Below are positions 37,544 through 46,253 of a stretch of 64,000 nucleotides of DNA, in pieces (the stretch's first letter is position 1; every line of letters begins with the position of its first letter). The position numbers and the translations under genes were made by a program. Source of the stretch: Brevibacterium luteolum (GTDB lineage: Bacteria; Actinomycetota; Actinomycetes; Actinomycetales; Brevibacteriaceae). The stretch is from NCBI RefSeq assembly GCF_013004595.1, contig NZ_JABEMC010000009.1:1-64000 (forward strand), in the 5' to 3' direction. A model generated the notes under the pieces. The model saw only the letters and a program-made list of their open reading frames with translations. It searched no databases and had not been told where the DNA came from.

Positions 37544-37974
37544 CCTATACGCTCATCAACCTCGTCTTCCTCATCCCCGCGCTTGGGCTGCTGTTCGCCG
37601 CCCTGCTGCGGCTGCGCAGCTCCGATCCCTCCTCAGCCCGGCTCGGCAGCCCGACCGATCCGGCCCACCGGCCCGCCACCTCGGCGCCGGCCGACCCGTC
37701 GATGACCGCCTCCCGGTCCCGGATCCACCAGCGGGCCCTGGCCATCACCGCAGCGCTGCTCATCGGGCTGACGATGATCTTCGACAACCTCATGATCGCC
37801 GCCGGCCTGTTCACCTACGACAACCATCTGGGCATCAGCATCGGGCTCATGCCGATCGAGGATCTCGCCTACACGATCGTCGCCGTCGCAGCGCTGCCGA
37901 GCCTGTGGCTGCTGCTCGGCAACCGCCGGAAACCACGCCGGCCCGAGGATGCCGACGGGCGGGCCGGGTCGTGA
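37540..37974 (+). CDS. Heterodimeric lycopene cyclase subunit (CrtYf/CrtYd type)
   Basis: The 144-residue protein has three membrane segments and a cyclase-domain motif MPIEDLAYTIVAVA (about 108-121), equivalent to the PxE motif of the partner. Between the first and second helices there is a disordered Ser/Pro/Ala-rich insert of about 40 residues. GTG 37540 overlaps the preceding stop codon by 4 bases. Confidence 0.83.
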   Translation: MTYTLINLVFLIPALGLLFAALLRLRSSDPSSARLGSPTDPAHRPATSAPADPSMTASRSRIHQRALAITAALLIGLTMIFDNLMIAAGLFTYDNHLGISIGLMPIEDLAYTIVAVAALPSLWLLLGNRRKPRRPEDADGRAGS

Positions 37975-38837
37975 GCACACTCGGACTCCTGACCCGCACC
38001 TCGCGCCCGGTCTCCTGGGTCAACACCTCCTTCCCATTCGGGGCGGCCTATCTGCTCACCGGCGGCGGCGTCGACGCACCGTTCGTGCTCGGCTGCCTGT
38101 TCTTCCTCATCCCGTACAACCTGGCGATGTACGGCATCAACGACGTCTTCGACTACGAATCCGACATCCGCAATCCGCGCAAGGGCGGCATCGAAGGCCA
38201 CGTCACCGCCCCCAAGCACCACCGCACGATCCTCATCAGTGCGGCCGTGTCCTGCCTGCCGTTCCTCGCAGCACTCGTGGTCCTCGGCGACTGGCGGGCG
38301 AACCTCGTGCTGGCGATCAGCATGTTCGCCGTGGCCGCCTACAGCGTGCGCGGACTGCGGTTCAAGGAGATCCCGTTCCTCGACGCGGTGACCTCCTCAA
38401 CCCACTTCTCCTCCCCGGCCTGGTACGGCCTGGCGCTCACCGGGGCGCCCCTCGACCGCAATGTGGCCGTCATCTTCGCGGCGTTCTTCATCTGGGGTGT
38501 GGCCAGCCAGGCCTTCGGTGCTGTGCAGGACATCGGACCCGACCGAGCCGGCGGGCTCGCCTCGATCGCCACCGTCATCGGGGCCCGGTCGACCGTGTGG
38601 CTGGCGACCGCGGCCTACATTGTCGCAGGCGTGCTGCTGCTCTACGCCGACTCGTTCCTTGTGCGCATCGCGGCGGTGCTCGCGCTGCCGTATGCGATCA
38701 ACACCGGCCGGTTCGCTGGGCTGACCGACGAGAGCGCCGAGCGTGCCCGCGCCGGCTGGCGGGTGTTCCTGTGGCTGAACTACGTCGTCGGCTTCTGCGT
38801 CACGATGCTCATGATCGCCTCCGTCATGGGGTTCTGA
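37971..38837 (+). CDS. crtEb: Lycopene elongase, UbiA-family prenyltransferase
   Basis: Started at GTG 37971 (overlapping the previous stop), the protein is 288 residues with about eight membrane helices. The two Asp-rich motifs are NDVFDYESD (about 54-62) and the QDIGPDRAGG region (about 184-193). CrtEb adds C5 units to lycopene, the first committed step to C50 carotenoids (flavuxanthin), which the heterodimeric cyclase then cyclises. Last gene of the operon. Confidence 0.88.
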   Translation: MSTLGLLTRTSRPVSWVNTSFPFGAAYLLTGGGVDAPFVLGCLFFLIPYNLAMYGINDVFDYESDIRNPRKGGIEGHVTAPKHHRTILISAAVSCLPFLAALVVLGDWRANLVLAISMFAVAAYSVRGLRFKEIPFLDAVTSSTHFSSPAWYGLALTGAPLDRNVAVIFAAFFIWGVASQAFGAVQDIGPDRAGGLASIATVIGARSTVWLATAAYIVAGVLLLYADSFLVRIAAVLALPYAINTGRFAGLTDESAERARAGWRVFLWLNYVVGFCVTMLMIASVMGF

Positions 38838-38902
38838 GCCGGAGATCGGGCGTTCGCTGAGACGGCTGAAACGCCTGGCCAGACGTCCGTATACTGAAGC
38901 CC

Positions 38903-39427
38903 ATGGTTCTTGTGCATCGCGCCCAGCAGGCGTTCCTGACAGCCCGTGCCCGCACCAAGCGCGTCGTCACCGACGTCAAGAACAATCCCGCCGCCCTCAA
39001 GGCGGCGATGAACGCCTGGCCGGTGTTCCTCGCCTCCGGTGTGCGGGTCCGCCACATCGCCCCCGACTGGACGTCCGCCCACATCGAGCTCAAGCAGGGC
39101 CGGATGAACATGAACTACGTCGGCACCCACTTCGGCGGCACGCTGTTCTCCATGAGCGACCCGTTCTGGATGATCCTCATGATGCACCGCCTCGGCAAGG
39201 ACTACATCGTGTGGGATAAGGCCGGTGAGATCGACTTCAAGCGCCCCGGCCGCGGCACCGTCACCACCGAGATCCGCCTCGACGACGCCGCCGTCGAGGC
39301 GATGCGCGCCGAATCCGACGCCGAGGGCAAGTCGCTCATGTGGTTCGAAAACGACATCGTCGACGCCTCCGGCACCGTCGTTGCCACGGTCCGCAAGCAG
39401 CTCTACGCCCGCCCGAAGAACCGCTGA
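38903..39427 (+). CDS. DUF4442 hotdog-fold thioesterase-like protein
   Basis: The 174-residue protein has the hotdog pattern with MNMNYVGTHFGGTLFSMSDPFW (about 69-90) around the putative active-site helix. The DUF4442 family is related to acyl-CoA thioesterases (PaaI-like), but no substrate is established. ATG 38903; the downstream asparaginase starts 20 bases after it, so the two may be co-transcribed. Confidence 0.78.
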   Translation: MVLVHRAQQAFLTARARTKRVVTDVKNNPAALKAAMNAWPVFLASGVRVRHIAPDWTSAHIELKQGRMNMNYVGTHFGGTLFSMSDPFWMILMMHRLGKDYIVWDKAGEIDFKRPGRGTVTTEIRLDDAAVEAMRAESDAEGKSLMWFENDIVDASGTVVATVRKQLYARPKNR

Positions 39428-39447
39428 CCCCCTCCCCCAGGAGCTCC

Positions 39448-40485
39448 ATGTCCCGCCTGCACGTCATCGCCCTCGGCGGCACCATCGCCGCCACGAACTC
39501 CGGCACCGATTCCGCTTCAGGCGTCACCCCCTCGGTGAGCGCCAGTGAGATCGCCGCAGCCGCTGGCCTCGACACGCTGCCCGGCGGGGCCCCGGAGGTG
39601 ACCTTCGACCAGGTCGCGCAGGTCGGCTCGGGCAGCATCACCCTCGGCATGCTCGACGCGGTCGTCGCCTCCGCCCGCCAGGCGCGCACTGACGGTGCCC
39701 GCGGTGTGGTCCTCACCCAGGGCACCGACACGCTGGCCGATTCCGCGTTCGTCCTCGCCCTCATCAACGACTCCGGCCTGCCGATCATCGCCACCGGCGC
39801 GATGCGCAACCCAACCCTGCCCGGTGCTGACGGCCCCGCCAACGTCCGCGCGGCAGCCCTGACCGCCCTCGACCCGAGCCTGGCCGGCCTGCCGAGCCTG
39901 CTCGTCTTCGCCGACGAGATCCACAGCCCGCTGACCGTCACGAAGGCGCACACCACCTCGGTCGCGGCCTTCGCCTCACCGGCGGCCGGGCCGCTGGGCT
40001 GGGTGAGCGAGGACCGCGTCATCCTCCAGCACATGCCCGCCACCCTGCCCGGCACCCTCACCGTGCCCGAGGCGGGCGGCACCGAGTCTGTCGAGGAGAC
40101 TTCCGAACCGATCCCACCGCGGGTCGCGCTCGTGAGCGTCGGCTTCGACGACGACCTCGCCTACCTCGCAGGCCTACCCGCGGCAGGATATGCTGGCGCG
40201 GTCATCGCCGGCGTCGGCGGCGGGCATGTCTCGACCCGGGCGATCGACGCTGTTGCAGCACTCGCTGAGAAGATGCCGGTGGTGCTCGCCAGCCGCACCG
40301 GAGCCGGGGCGGTGCTCGAGCGCACCTACGGCTATCCGGGGGCGGAGATCGACCTGCTCTCCCGCGGCCTCATCCCCGCCAAGATGCTGGACGCCGACCG
40401 GGCTCGACTGCTGCTCATCCTCGCGCTGCGCGCCGGTGTGCCGGCAGAGAAACTGCCCGAGGTCTTCGCCGCATTCCGCGGCTGA
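39448..40485 (+). CDS. L-asparaginase (type I/II fold)
   Basis: The 345-residue protein contains both catalytic Thr motifs: ALGGTIAAT (about 7-15) and TQGTDTLAD (about 90-98). Lys in the later YLAG region and the GAVIAGVGGGHVS turn are normal. It hydrolyses Asn to Asp and ammonia. Start ATG 39448 has CCCAGGAGCTCC just upstream. The 38-residue longer reading frame is not coding. Confidence 0.9.
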   Translation: MSRLHVIALGGTIAATNSGTDSASGVTPSVSASEIAAAAGLDTLPGGAPEVTFDQVAQVGSGSITLGMLDAVVASARQARTDGARGVVLTQGTDTLADSAFVLALINDSGLPIIATGAMRNPTLPGADGPANVRAAALTALDPSLAGLPSLLVFADEIHSPLTVTKAHTTSVAAFASPAAGPLGWVSEDRVILQHMPATLPGTLTVPEAGGTESVEETSEPIPPRVALVSVGFDDDLAYLAGLPAAGYAGAVIAGVGGGHVSTRAIDAVAALAEKMPVVLASRTGAGAVLERTYGYPGAEIDLLSRGLIPAKMLDADRARLLLILALRAGVPAEKLPEVFAAFRG

Positions 40486-40503
40486 CCCCGGGCAGTCCCG
40501 TGA

Positions 40504-40521
40504 AGCTCAGTCAGCTGAGCT
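40504..40521. terminator. Short terminator hairpin
   Basis: AGCTCAG (40504-40510), loop TCAG, CTGAGCT (40515-40521). It lies between the convergent asparaginase and oxidoreductase genes. Confidence 0.45.
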
Positions 40522-40542
40522 GGTTCCGTCAGCTGTGATGAC

Positions 40543-41559
40543 TCAGTCGGCGACCTTGATGATGGTCTTGCCGAAGTTCTTGCCGTTGAGCATCCCGATG
40601 AAGGTCTCCGGGGCGTTCTCCAGACCCTCGGTGACGTCTTCGCGGTAGCTGATCCTGCCTTCAGAGACCCACTGACCCATCTCTTCCAGGAAGTCGCGGT
40701 ACATGTCACGCACGAACTCCATCTGGATGAAGCCGCGCAGCGTCAGGCTCTTGGTGAGCACATTGGCCATGAGCGCAGCCGAGCGATCCGGCCCCTCGGG
40801 GGCTTCGGTGCGGTTGTAGTTGGCGACGAGGCCGCACACCGGCACACGGGCGTAGGTGTTCAGCCGCGGCAGCACGGCATCCCACACATGCCCGCCGACG
40901 TTTTCGAAGTACACGTCGATGCCCTCGGGGACTGCTTCCTTCAGCCGGCCGCGCAGATCCGGCTCCTTATGATCGAGTGCCACGTCGAAGCCGAGCTCCT
41001 TGAGGTATTCGACCTTCTGCGGCCCGCCGGCGATGCCGACGGTGCGGCAGCCCTTGATCTTGGCGATCTGCCCGACCGCCGAGCCGACCGGTCCGGTGGC
41101 TGCGGCGACGGCGACGGTCTCGCCCTCCTGGGGCTTGCCGATGGCCAGCAGGCCGGAGTATGCGGTGAAGCCGGTCATGCCGAGGATGCCGAGGTAGGCA
41201 CTGGCCGGGGCGACGGACTCGTCGATGGCGAAGGCCTCCTTGCCGGTTGTGAGGCTGTACTCCTGCCAGCCGCCGTAGTTCTGCACGAGGTCGCCGACCT
41301 TGAGTTTCGGGTCATTGGATTCGACGACCTCGCCGACGGTGCCGCCGATGATGACGTCGCCGATTTCCAGCGGGGCGGCGTAGGACTTGGCATCGGACAT
41401 CCGCCCGCGCATGTACGGGTCGAGTGAGAGGTAGCGGGTGCGCACGAGCGCCTGCCCCTCACCGGGGGTCGGGACTTCGCCCTCGTCGAACTGGAAGTCG
41501 TCTGCGACGGGCTCGCCGTGCGGACGGCGGGCTAGGCGGATGCTGCGATTGACGGTCAT
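40543..41559 (-). CDS. NADP-dependent MDR oxidoreductase (CurA/PTGR-like)
   Basis: The 338-residue zinc-independent medium-chain reductase has the PTGR/CurA start (NRSIRLARRPHG), the YLSLDPYMRGRM motif (about 43-54) and the dinucleotide loop AATGPVGSAVGQIAK (about 153-167). It reduces activated C=C bonds of aldehydes or ketones with NADPH. The gene is divergent from the amidohydrolase, with a strong inverted repeat in the spacer. Confidence 0.9.
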   Translation of the reverse strand: MTVNRSIRLARRPHGEPVADDFQFDEGEVPTPGEGQALVRTRYLSLDPYMRGRMSDAKSYAAPLEIGDVIIGGTVGEVVESNDPKLKVGDLVQNYGGWQEYSLTTGKEAFAIDESVAPASAYLGILGMTGFTAYSGLLAIGKPQEGETVAVAAATGPVGSAVGQIAKIKGCRTVGIAGGPQKVEYLKELGFDVALDHKEPDLRGRLKEAVPEGIDVYFENVGGHVWDAVLPRLNTYARVPVCGLVANYNRTEAPEGPDRSAALMANVLTKSLTLRGFIQMEFVRDMYRDFLEEMGQWVSEGRISYREDVTEGLENAPETFIGMLNGKNFGKTIIKVAD

Positions 41560-41613
41560 GGGTTCTCCTTTGCTGCGCTCGGCTGTCCTGCATTCGCAGA
41601 AATTTAGCGATCG

Positions 41614-41642
41614 AACGACTGTTCAAGACTCTAACGGTCGTT
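41614..41642. promoter_or_regulatory. Divergent operator candidate
   Basis: AACGACTGTT-N9-AACGGTCGTT is an inverted repeat with 9 of 10 pairs matched, in the 137-bp spacer between the oxidoreductase and amidohydrolase starts. Its size is typical for a TetR-family dimer. No TetR gene is close by. Confidence 0.55.
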
Positions 41643-41696
41643 GCGGCCGGCGTCGAGAGGCAAGGATGTGACTTCCGACCTGCTAGCGTCGAGATC

Positions 41697-42611
41697 ATGA
41701 CGAGTGCCCCCGCCCCGCGCGCTGATGCCGAGATCCCAGCCTTCATCGCCGGCCTCGGCCTGCCCGGTCTGGCTGACATCCACATCCACTTCCTGCCCGA
41801 GCGGATGCTTGAGAAAGTGTGGGCGGTCTTCGACAACGCCGGTGAGGTCTACGGCCAGGACTGGCCGATCACCTACCGCTTCGACACCGCCACCCGGCTC
41901 TCGATCGCGCGCAGCTTCGGGATCCCGGCGATCCCGGCCCTGACCTACCCGCATAAGCCGGGCATGGCCGTCTGGCTCAATGGCTGGAACACGGACTTCG
42001 CTGCGGCTCATGACGATGTCATCCACTGCGGCACCCTCTATCCGGAGCCCGGCGTCGGCGACTACGTCCAGGCCGCCCTCGATGCTGGGGCCAGGCTGTT
42101 CAAGATGCATGTGCAGGTCGGCGACTACGCCCCGGACTCCGCACTGCTGGACCCAGCCTGGGAGGCACTGGCCGCAGCCAGGGTGCCGGTCGTCATCCAT
42201 GTGGGCTCCGGTCCGCGGCCGGGCACCTATACGGGACCGGAGCATATGCGGCAGGTGCTGCGGAACTTCCCGCAGCTCACGGCGGTCATCGCGCATATGG
42301 GAATGCCGGAGTATCACGAGTTCGCCGACCTGGCAGAGGAGTTCGACAACGTCCACCTCGACACGACGATGTTCGCCACCGACTTCATCAACCAGCTCGC
42401 CCCCTTCGACGACCGCTACGTCGACCGGCTGGCGGAGCTGCGTGAGCGGGTTGTGCTCGGCTCGGACTTCCCGAACATCCCGTACCCGTATGCCCATCAG
42501 CTCGAGGCTCTCGTGCGGCTGGGCCTGGGGGACGAGTGGCTGCGCGCGGTGCTGTGGGACAACGGTGCCCGCCTGCTCGGCCTGCCGGCCCGCACACAGC
42601 CTCGCCAGTGA
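41697..42611 (+). CDS. Amidohydrolase-family (ACMSD-like) metal hydrolase
   Basis: The 304-residue TIM-barrel protein has the metal motifs DIHIHF (about 27-32), VIHVGS (about 164), VIAHMG (about 199) and GSDFPN (about 261). The family includes carboxymuconate semialdehyde decarboxylases and related hydrolases. The substrate is not evident. Its ATG at 41697 is preceded by only a weak ribosome-binding site. Confidence 0.82.
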   Translation: MTSAPAPRADAEIPAFIAGLGLPGLADIHIHFLPERMLEKVWAVFDNAGEVYGQDWPITYRFDTATRLSIARSFGIPAIPALTYPHKPGMAVWLNGWNTDFAAAHDDVIHCGTLYPEPGVGDYVQAALDAGARLFKMHVQVGDYAPDSALLDPAWEALAAARVPVVIHVGSGPRPGTYTGPEHMRQVLRNFPQLTAVIAHMGMPEYHEFADLAEEFDNVHLDTTMFATDFINQLAPFDDRYVDRLAELRERVVLGSDFPNIPYPYAHQLEALVRLGLGDEWLRAVLWDNGARLLGLPARTQPRQ

Positions 42612-42617
42612 GTGCGC

Positions 42618-44615
42618 TCATGCCTGCTGGGCGCCGGTGGAGGCACGCAGCAGCTGCCACTCCTCCTGCATCCACGGGCTGAACATGAACGGCATCCCGG
42701 CCACAGCAGCGTCGAGGTGCTCGGGTTCGACCCAATCGTATTCGGCGACTTCGTCAGCAGCCGGGTCGAGGTCGCCGGTGAGCACAGCGGTGAAGACCGG
42801 GCAGATCTCGTTCTCCACCACGCCCGAGGCGTCGGTCGCGCGGTAGCGGTAGGCCGGCAGCACCGTGGTGAGGTCGCGCAGCCGGCAGCCGAGCTCCTCG
42901 GCGGCACGCCGGTGCACGGCAGCGGCGAGCGGTTCGCCGGGGCCCGGGTGTCCGCAGAGGGCGTTGGTCCACACGCCCGGCCAGGTCTTCTTGCTCAGGG
43001 CGCGGCGGGTGAGCAGCACCCGGCCGGCGGTGTCGAAGACGAAGCAGGAGAACGCCTGGTGCAGCGGCGTTTCGGCGGTGTGCACCGTGGCTTTGTCTGC
43101 GGTGCCGAGCGCGGCACCGTCATCGGAGACGAGCACCACCTGCTCGACCGGGTTCTGCCCGGTTCCCGCATCCGCAGCGCCTTGCCCGCCGTCCAATCCA
43201 CCCCCGCTCGCTCCATCGCCCCGCGCCTCATCTGCGCCGGCGGTGATGATCTGGGCGACGATGTCGACGAGCGCGCTGTCCTGCCACGGGGCTGCGGCGA
43301 TCTGCACACTGGCAGGGAACTGCGCCGTCACCTGCCCGTCAGCACCGGGCAGCAGCCGCGGCAGCGCGTCGATGGGCACGCTCACCGCCGGCCAGCCGAG
43401 CACGTTGAACAGCTGCGAATAGGCCCGGAACGCCCAGCGCACCCCCTGGTCGGTAGCCTCCCACGGCACTGGCTGGCAGCCCATCGTCGGGGTGAGGATG
43501 ACATCGACCCGGGCGAACACCTCGGCTGCGGCGGCACGCAGCTCCGCGCAGCCGGCCACCGCGCGCTCATAGTCAGCAGCGCTGACCGTCTGATCGTGTT
43601 CGATGTTCGCCCGCACCTGCGGCTGATAGTCGCGGTGGCCGGCCTCCCATGCCGGGCGGTGGATGAGCCAGCTCTCCCGGGCGCGCATGGTCGAGTAGCT
43701 CTGGGCGGTCGCCGGGAGGTCGAAGGCGCCGGTGAGGTCGACGAGCTCGATTTGCCACCCCGTGGCGGCTGCGGCCGCGCAGCGCTGCTGAAGCCACGGC
43801 CGCACGCGGGCCTCGAACCACGCGCGATCATGGGCGAGGCCGCCGCCGGGGTGCGCCCCGGCACCCAGGTCGTCGGCGGCGAAGACGCCGATCCGCAGCA
43901 CGCGGCGCCCCTCACCGGAGGCGAGGTCCGCCAGCCGCTGGTCCCCCACCTCGGGGGCGGGCACCGTGGCCTGTCCGGGAACCGGGCCGGGGCAGGCTGC
44001 GGCGAACCGGGGCCACAGGGCGGCAAGCTCAGCTGGGGTGCGGGTGAAGAGGCCGACGGTGTCGAAACTGCCTGACAGCGGGGCGACACCTGCGGTCGGG
44101 AGCCGGCCGAGCGTCGGCTTGAAGCCGACGATCCCCGCACACGCGGCTGGCACGCGCACAGATCCGGCTGTGTCCGTGCCGAGGGCGGCGGGCACGATGC
44201 CGGCGGCGACGGCGAGCGCGGAGCCGTAGCTGGAGCCCCCGGTGGTATAGCCGGGCCAGATCGGGTTGACGCCGCGGCCGTGCGTGCTCTCCTCGCCCAT
44301 GATGCCGTAGGAATGCTCCTGGCAGGTCGTCTTGGCCACCGGCACCAGGCCGAGGCGCTCGCACAGTTCGATGACCGCCGCCGAGGCAGCGGCCGGCTCC
44401 TCGGGTCGGACGTGGGAGCCCATCGTGGTGAGGGAGCCGGCGATGTCGATGACGTCCTTGACCGCGATCGGCATGCCGGCAGCGCGCGGGTCGACCGGGA
44501 GGGTCTCGACGATGGCGTTGAGGTCGCGGCCGATCGTCTCACACGCCGCCAGCGCCTGGGCGACGGTGAGGGCGCGGATGGGCTGGCCGGCGGTGGTGCC
44601 ACGGGGATTGTCCAT
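42618..44615 (-). CDS. idi: Amidase fused to type 1 isopentenyl-diphosphate isomerase
   Basis: From ATG 44615 the frame is 665 residues. Residues 1-430 are an amidase-signature protein: AVKD lysine near residue 50, GGSSYGSA, catalytic Ser in [11 protein letters not shown]. Residues 440-475 are a Gly/Ala/Asp-rich linker. Residues 480-663 form a complete IDI-1: [23 protein letters not shown] with the catalytic Cys, and [10 protein letters not shown] with the acidic residues. There is no stop or Met between the halves; the place where IDI proteins usually start (EQVVLV) is preceded by GTC, not a start codon. IDI would supply DMAPP to the carotenoid genes 4 kb away. An upstream ATG at 44633 would add six residues. 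Confidence 0.82.
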   Translation of the reverse strand: MDNPRGTTAGQPIRALTVAQALAACETIGRDLNAIVETLPVDPRAAGMPIAVKDVIDIAGSLTTMGSHVRPEEPAAASAAVIELCERLGLVPVAKTTCQEHSYGIMGEESTHGRGVNPIWPGYTTGGSSYGSALAVAAGIVPAALGTDTAGSVRVPAACAGIVGFKPTLGRLPTAGVAPLSGSFDTVGLFTRTPAELAALWPRFAAACPGPVPGQATVPAPEVGDQRLADLASGEGRRVLRIGVFAADDLGAGAHPGGGLAHDRAWFEARVRPWLQQRCAAAAATGWQIELVDLTGAFDLPATAQSYSTMRARESWLIHRPAWEAGHRDYQPQVRANIEHDQTVSAADYERAVAGCAELRAAAAEVFARVDVILTPTMGCQPVPWEATDQGVRWAFRAYSQLFNVLGWPAVSVPIDALPRLLPGADGQVTAQFPASVQIAAAPWQDSALVDIVAQIITAGADEARGDGASGGGLDGGQGAADAGTGQNPVEQVVLVSDDGAALGTADKATVHTAETPLHQAFSCFVFDTAGRVLLTRRALSKKTWPGVWTNALCGHPGPGEPLAAAVHRRAAEELGCRLRDLTTVLPAYRYRATDASGVVENEICPVFTAVLTGDLDPAADEVAEYDWVEPEHLDAAVAGMPFMFSPWMQEEWQLLRASTGAQQA

Positions 44616-45040
44616 AGTCCATTCGTACAGCATCTGCGGCCTGAGTGGGCGCTCATCCGATGGGGAGTATACCCGTTGTGCAGAAGTGTCCGGCACGGTG
44701 GTGTTCGGCTGGCAGATGTGTCTAGCTTCGAACTTGCGTTGACGACCGGTGCGGTGGGTTCTTGTCGGCAGGCTTGATCGCGGGATGGACCCTGGATGCC
44801 TGAGCTTTGAGGGAGCGTTGCGCCGCGGTGCAACTGAGGGATGTCCGACCAACTGCGTGCTTAGCGAGAACAGTGAAAGGTGGAGCATGCGTCTGTTTGA
44901 CGGTCGCCCCTCACAACCCCTCCGGTCGGACTTGAGCCACTCAGCCACAGAGCTGGGGTCAATTGCAAAGGGTCCCTGTCGGTGGGCAGAACGGCGGCCT
45001 GGTCGATCGTTGTCGGATCGACCAGGCCGGGTAGTAGGGG
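44616..45040. other. 425-bp intergenic region at the left edge of the copper island
   Basis: No reading frame in the region looks genuine. The base composition is less GC-rich than the surroundings. A TCAATTGCAAAGGGTCC segment (44959-44975) looks like an insertion-sequence end, but no partner repeat was found. The terminator at 44996-45028 ends the copper-storage gene side. Confidence 0.35.
44996..45028. terminator. Terminator of the copper-storage-like gene
   Basis: A perfect 13-bp stem, GGCCTGGTCGATC (44996-45008) and GATCGACCAGGCC (45016-45028), with a seven-base loop. It lies 13 bases beyond the stop codon of the minus-strand gene. Confidence 0.8.
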
Positions 45041-45448
45041 TCAGCCGATCGCGGCCAGGAGGTCGGCGCAGGCCTGTTCGCATCGGCGGCAGGCCTCGGC
45101 GCAGACGCGGCAGTGCTCGTGCATGTCCGCGTGCTTCTCGCATTCGGCGGCGCATTCTGCGCACGCTGCCCGGCATGCCTCGAGTGCGGCTTTGACCGTG
45201 GCCAGGTTCTGCCCGGTGCGGCGGCTGAGAATGCTGCCGGTGGCCGCGCAGAGGTCCGCGCAGTCAAGGTTGAGACGGATGCAGTTGCGCAGATCGGCGA
45301 CCATGTCTTCGGCCAGGCAGGCATCGGCGCAGGCCGTGCAGGTCTGGGCGCACTCGAAACAGGCGGCGATGCAATCGGCGAGTTTCTGCACGTCCAGACC
45401 GGTGGTGTCGTTGGGGTGGGTCTCGATCATTGAAGTGATGTGAGTCAT
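45041..45448 (-). CDS. Four-helix-bundle copper-binding protein (DUF326/Csp-like)
   Basis: Started at ATG 45448 (after AAGGAGCGCAGCG) the protein is 135 residues with 18 cysteines in CxxxC spacings along four helices, for example ADCIAACFECAQTCTACADAC. This is the pattern of Csp copper-storage proteins, which bind many Cu(I) ions inside the bundle. No signal peptide, so it acts in the cytoplasm like Csp3. A tandem-repeat box (45543-45562) lies 95 bp upstream and suggests control by the copper two-component system. Confidence 0.88.
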   Translation of the reverse strand: MTHITSMIETHPNDTTGLDVQKLADCIAACFECAQTCTACADACLAEDMVADLRNCIRLNLDCADLCAATGSILSRRTGQNLATVKAALEACRAACAECAAECEKHADMHEHCRVCAEACRRCEQACADLLAAIG

Positions 45449-45542
45449 CGCTGCGCTCCTTCTTCTCCGAGGCGGTGCTAGGAAGCACCCGGCTACCATC
45501 GACGCTAGGTGACCCGCCGACCAAAGCGAAGCCGCCAGAAGC

Positions 45543-45562
45543 TGATCTTCGCAGAATCTTCA
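45543..45562 (-). promoter_or_regulatory. CopR-type box A, upstream of the copper-storage gene
   Basis: Read on the minus strand, TGAAGATTC-N2-CGAAGATCA is a tandem repeat with an 11-bp period. It resembles the TGAAGATTT-N2-TGAAGATTT motif that I recall for the corynebacterial CopRS system. Related boxes lie at 50841-50860 and 51909-51928, all pointing toward minus-strand genes of the island. Confidence 0.72.
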
Positions 45563-45611
45563 TGAACCGCAGTCCGGTCCGATGCCCGGTTCCCCTTCCG
45601 GAGAAAAAAGT

Positions 45612-46253
45612 TCAGAGGTTTTCGAGCATCGTCTTCATCTCCTGGATCTCTGCTTCCTGGTCTTCGATGACCTGCTCGGCCAGGGCGACGGCCTGCGGGT
45701 TCTGCCCGTCGGCGACCTGCTGCTCGGCCATGTCGACGGCACCCTCGTGGTGTCTGGTCATCTGTTCCAAGTACAGCTTCGCGGCGTCGGTGCCGGTGGC
45801 GTCTTCGAGCTGTTGCATGTCGTCTTCGCTCATCATCCCGCTCATGCCGCCGTGACCGCCCATGCCACCCGTGCCGTCCATGTCGTCCATGTTCATGGGT
45901 TGCTGGCCCCAGGCTTCGAGCATGGCGTTCATCCGGTCGATCTCGGGCCCCTGCGCGTCGATCACGCCTTGGGCGAAGTCGGCGACGTTCTGCGGGATGT
46001 CGTCCTTGGCCAGCAGGATCTCGCTCATCTCGACGGCCTGCTGGTGGTGGGGGATCATCATCTGCGCGAACATCACGTCGGCGTCGTTGTGCTCCGCGGA
46101 GATCTCCTCTCCGGTGCCAGCGGTGTCGGTGGCGACCGAGGTCTCAGGGACGGGAGCCTCCCCGGTGCTGCCGGGGTCGGCGTTCCCGGCGCATGCCGAA
46201 AGAATGAGCGTGCCGGCGACGGCTGCTGCAACTGCCAGTGAGGTGCGCTTCAT
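45612..46253 (-). CDS. DUF305 Met/His-rich lipoprotein
   Basis: The 213-residue protein has lipobox LSAC (Cys21). Two DUF305 HH motifs occur, MIPHHQQAVEM (about 67-77) and TRHHEGAVDMA (about 166-176), and a Met/Gly/His-rich insert (about 120-143). The family binds copper or silver outside the membrane. The ATG at 46253 overlaps the ATPase TGA (ATGA), so they are translationally coupled. Confidence 0.88.
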   Translation of the reverse strand: MKRTSLAVAAAVAGTLILSACAGNADPGSTGEAPVPETSVATDTAGTGEEISAEHNDADVMFAQMMIPHHQQAVEMSEILLAKDDIPQNVADFAQGVIDAQGPEIDRMNAMLEAWGQQPMNMDDMDGTGGMGGHGGMSGMMSEDDMQQLEDATGTDAAKLYLEQMTRHHEGAVDMAEQQVADGQNPQAVALAEQVIEDQEAEIQEMKTMLENL

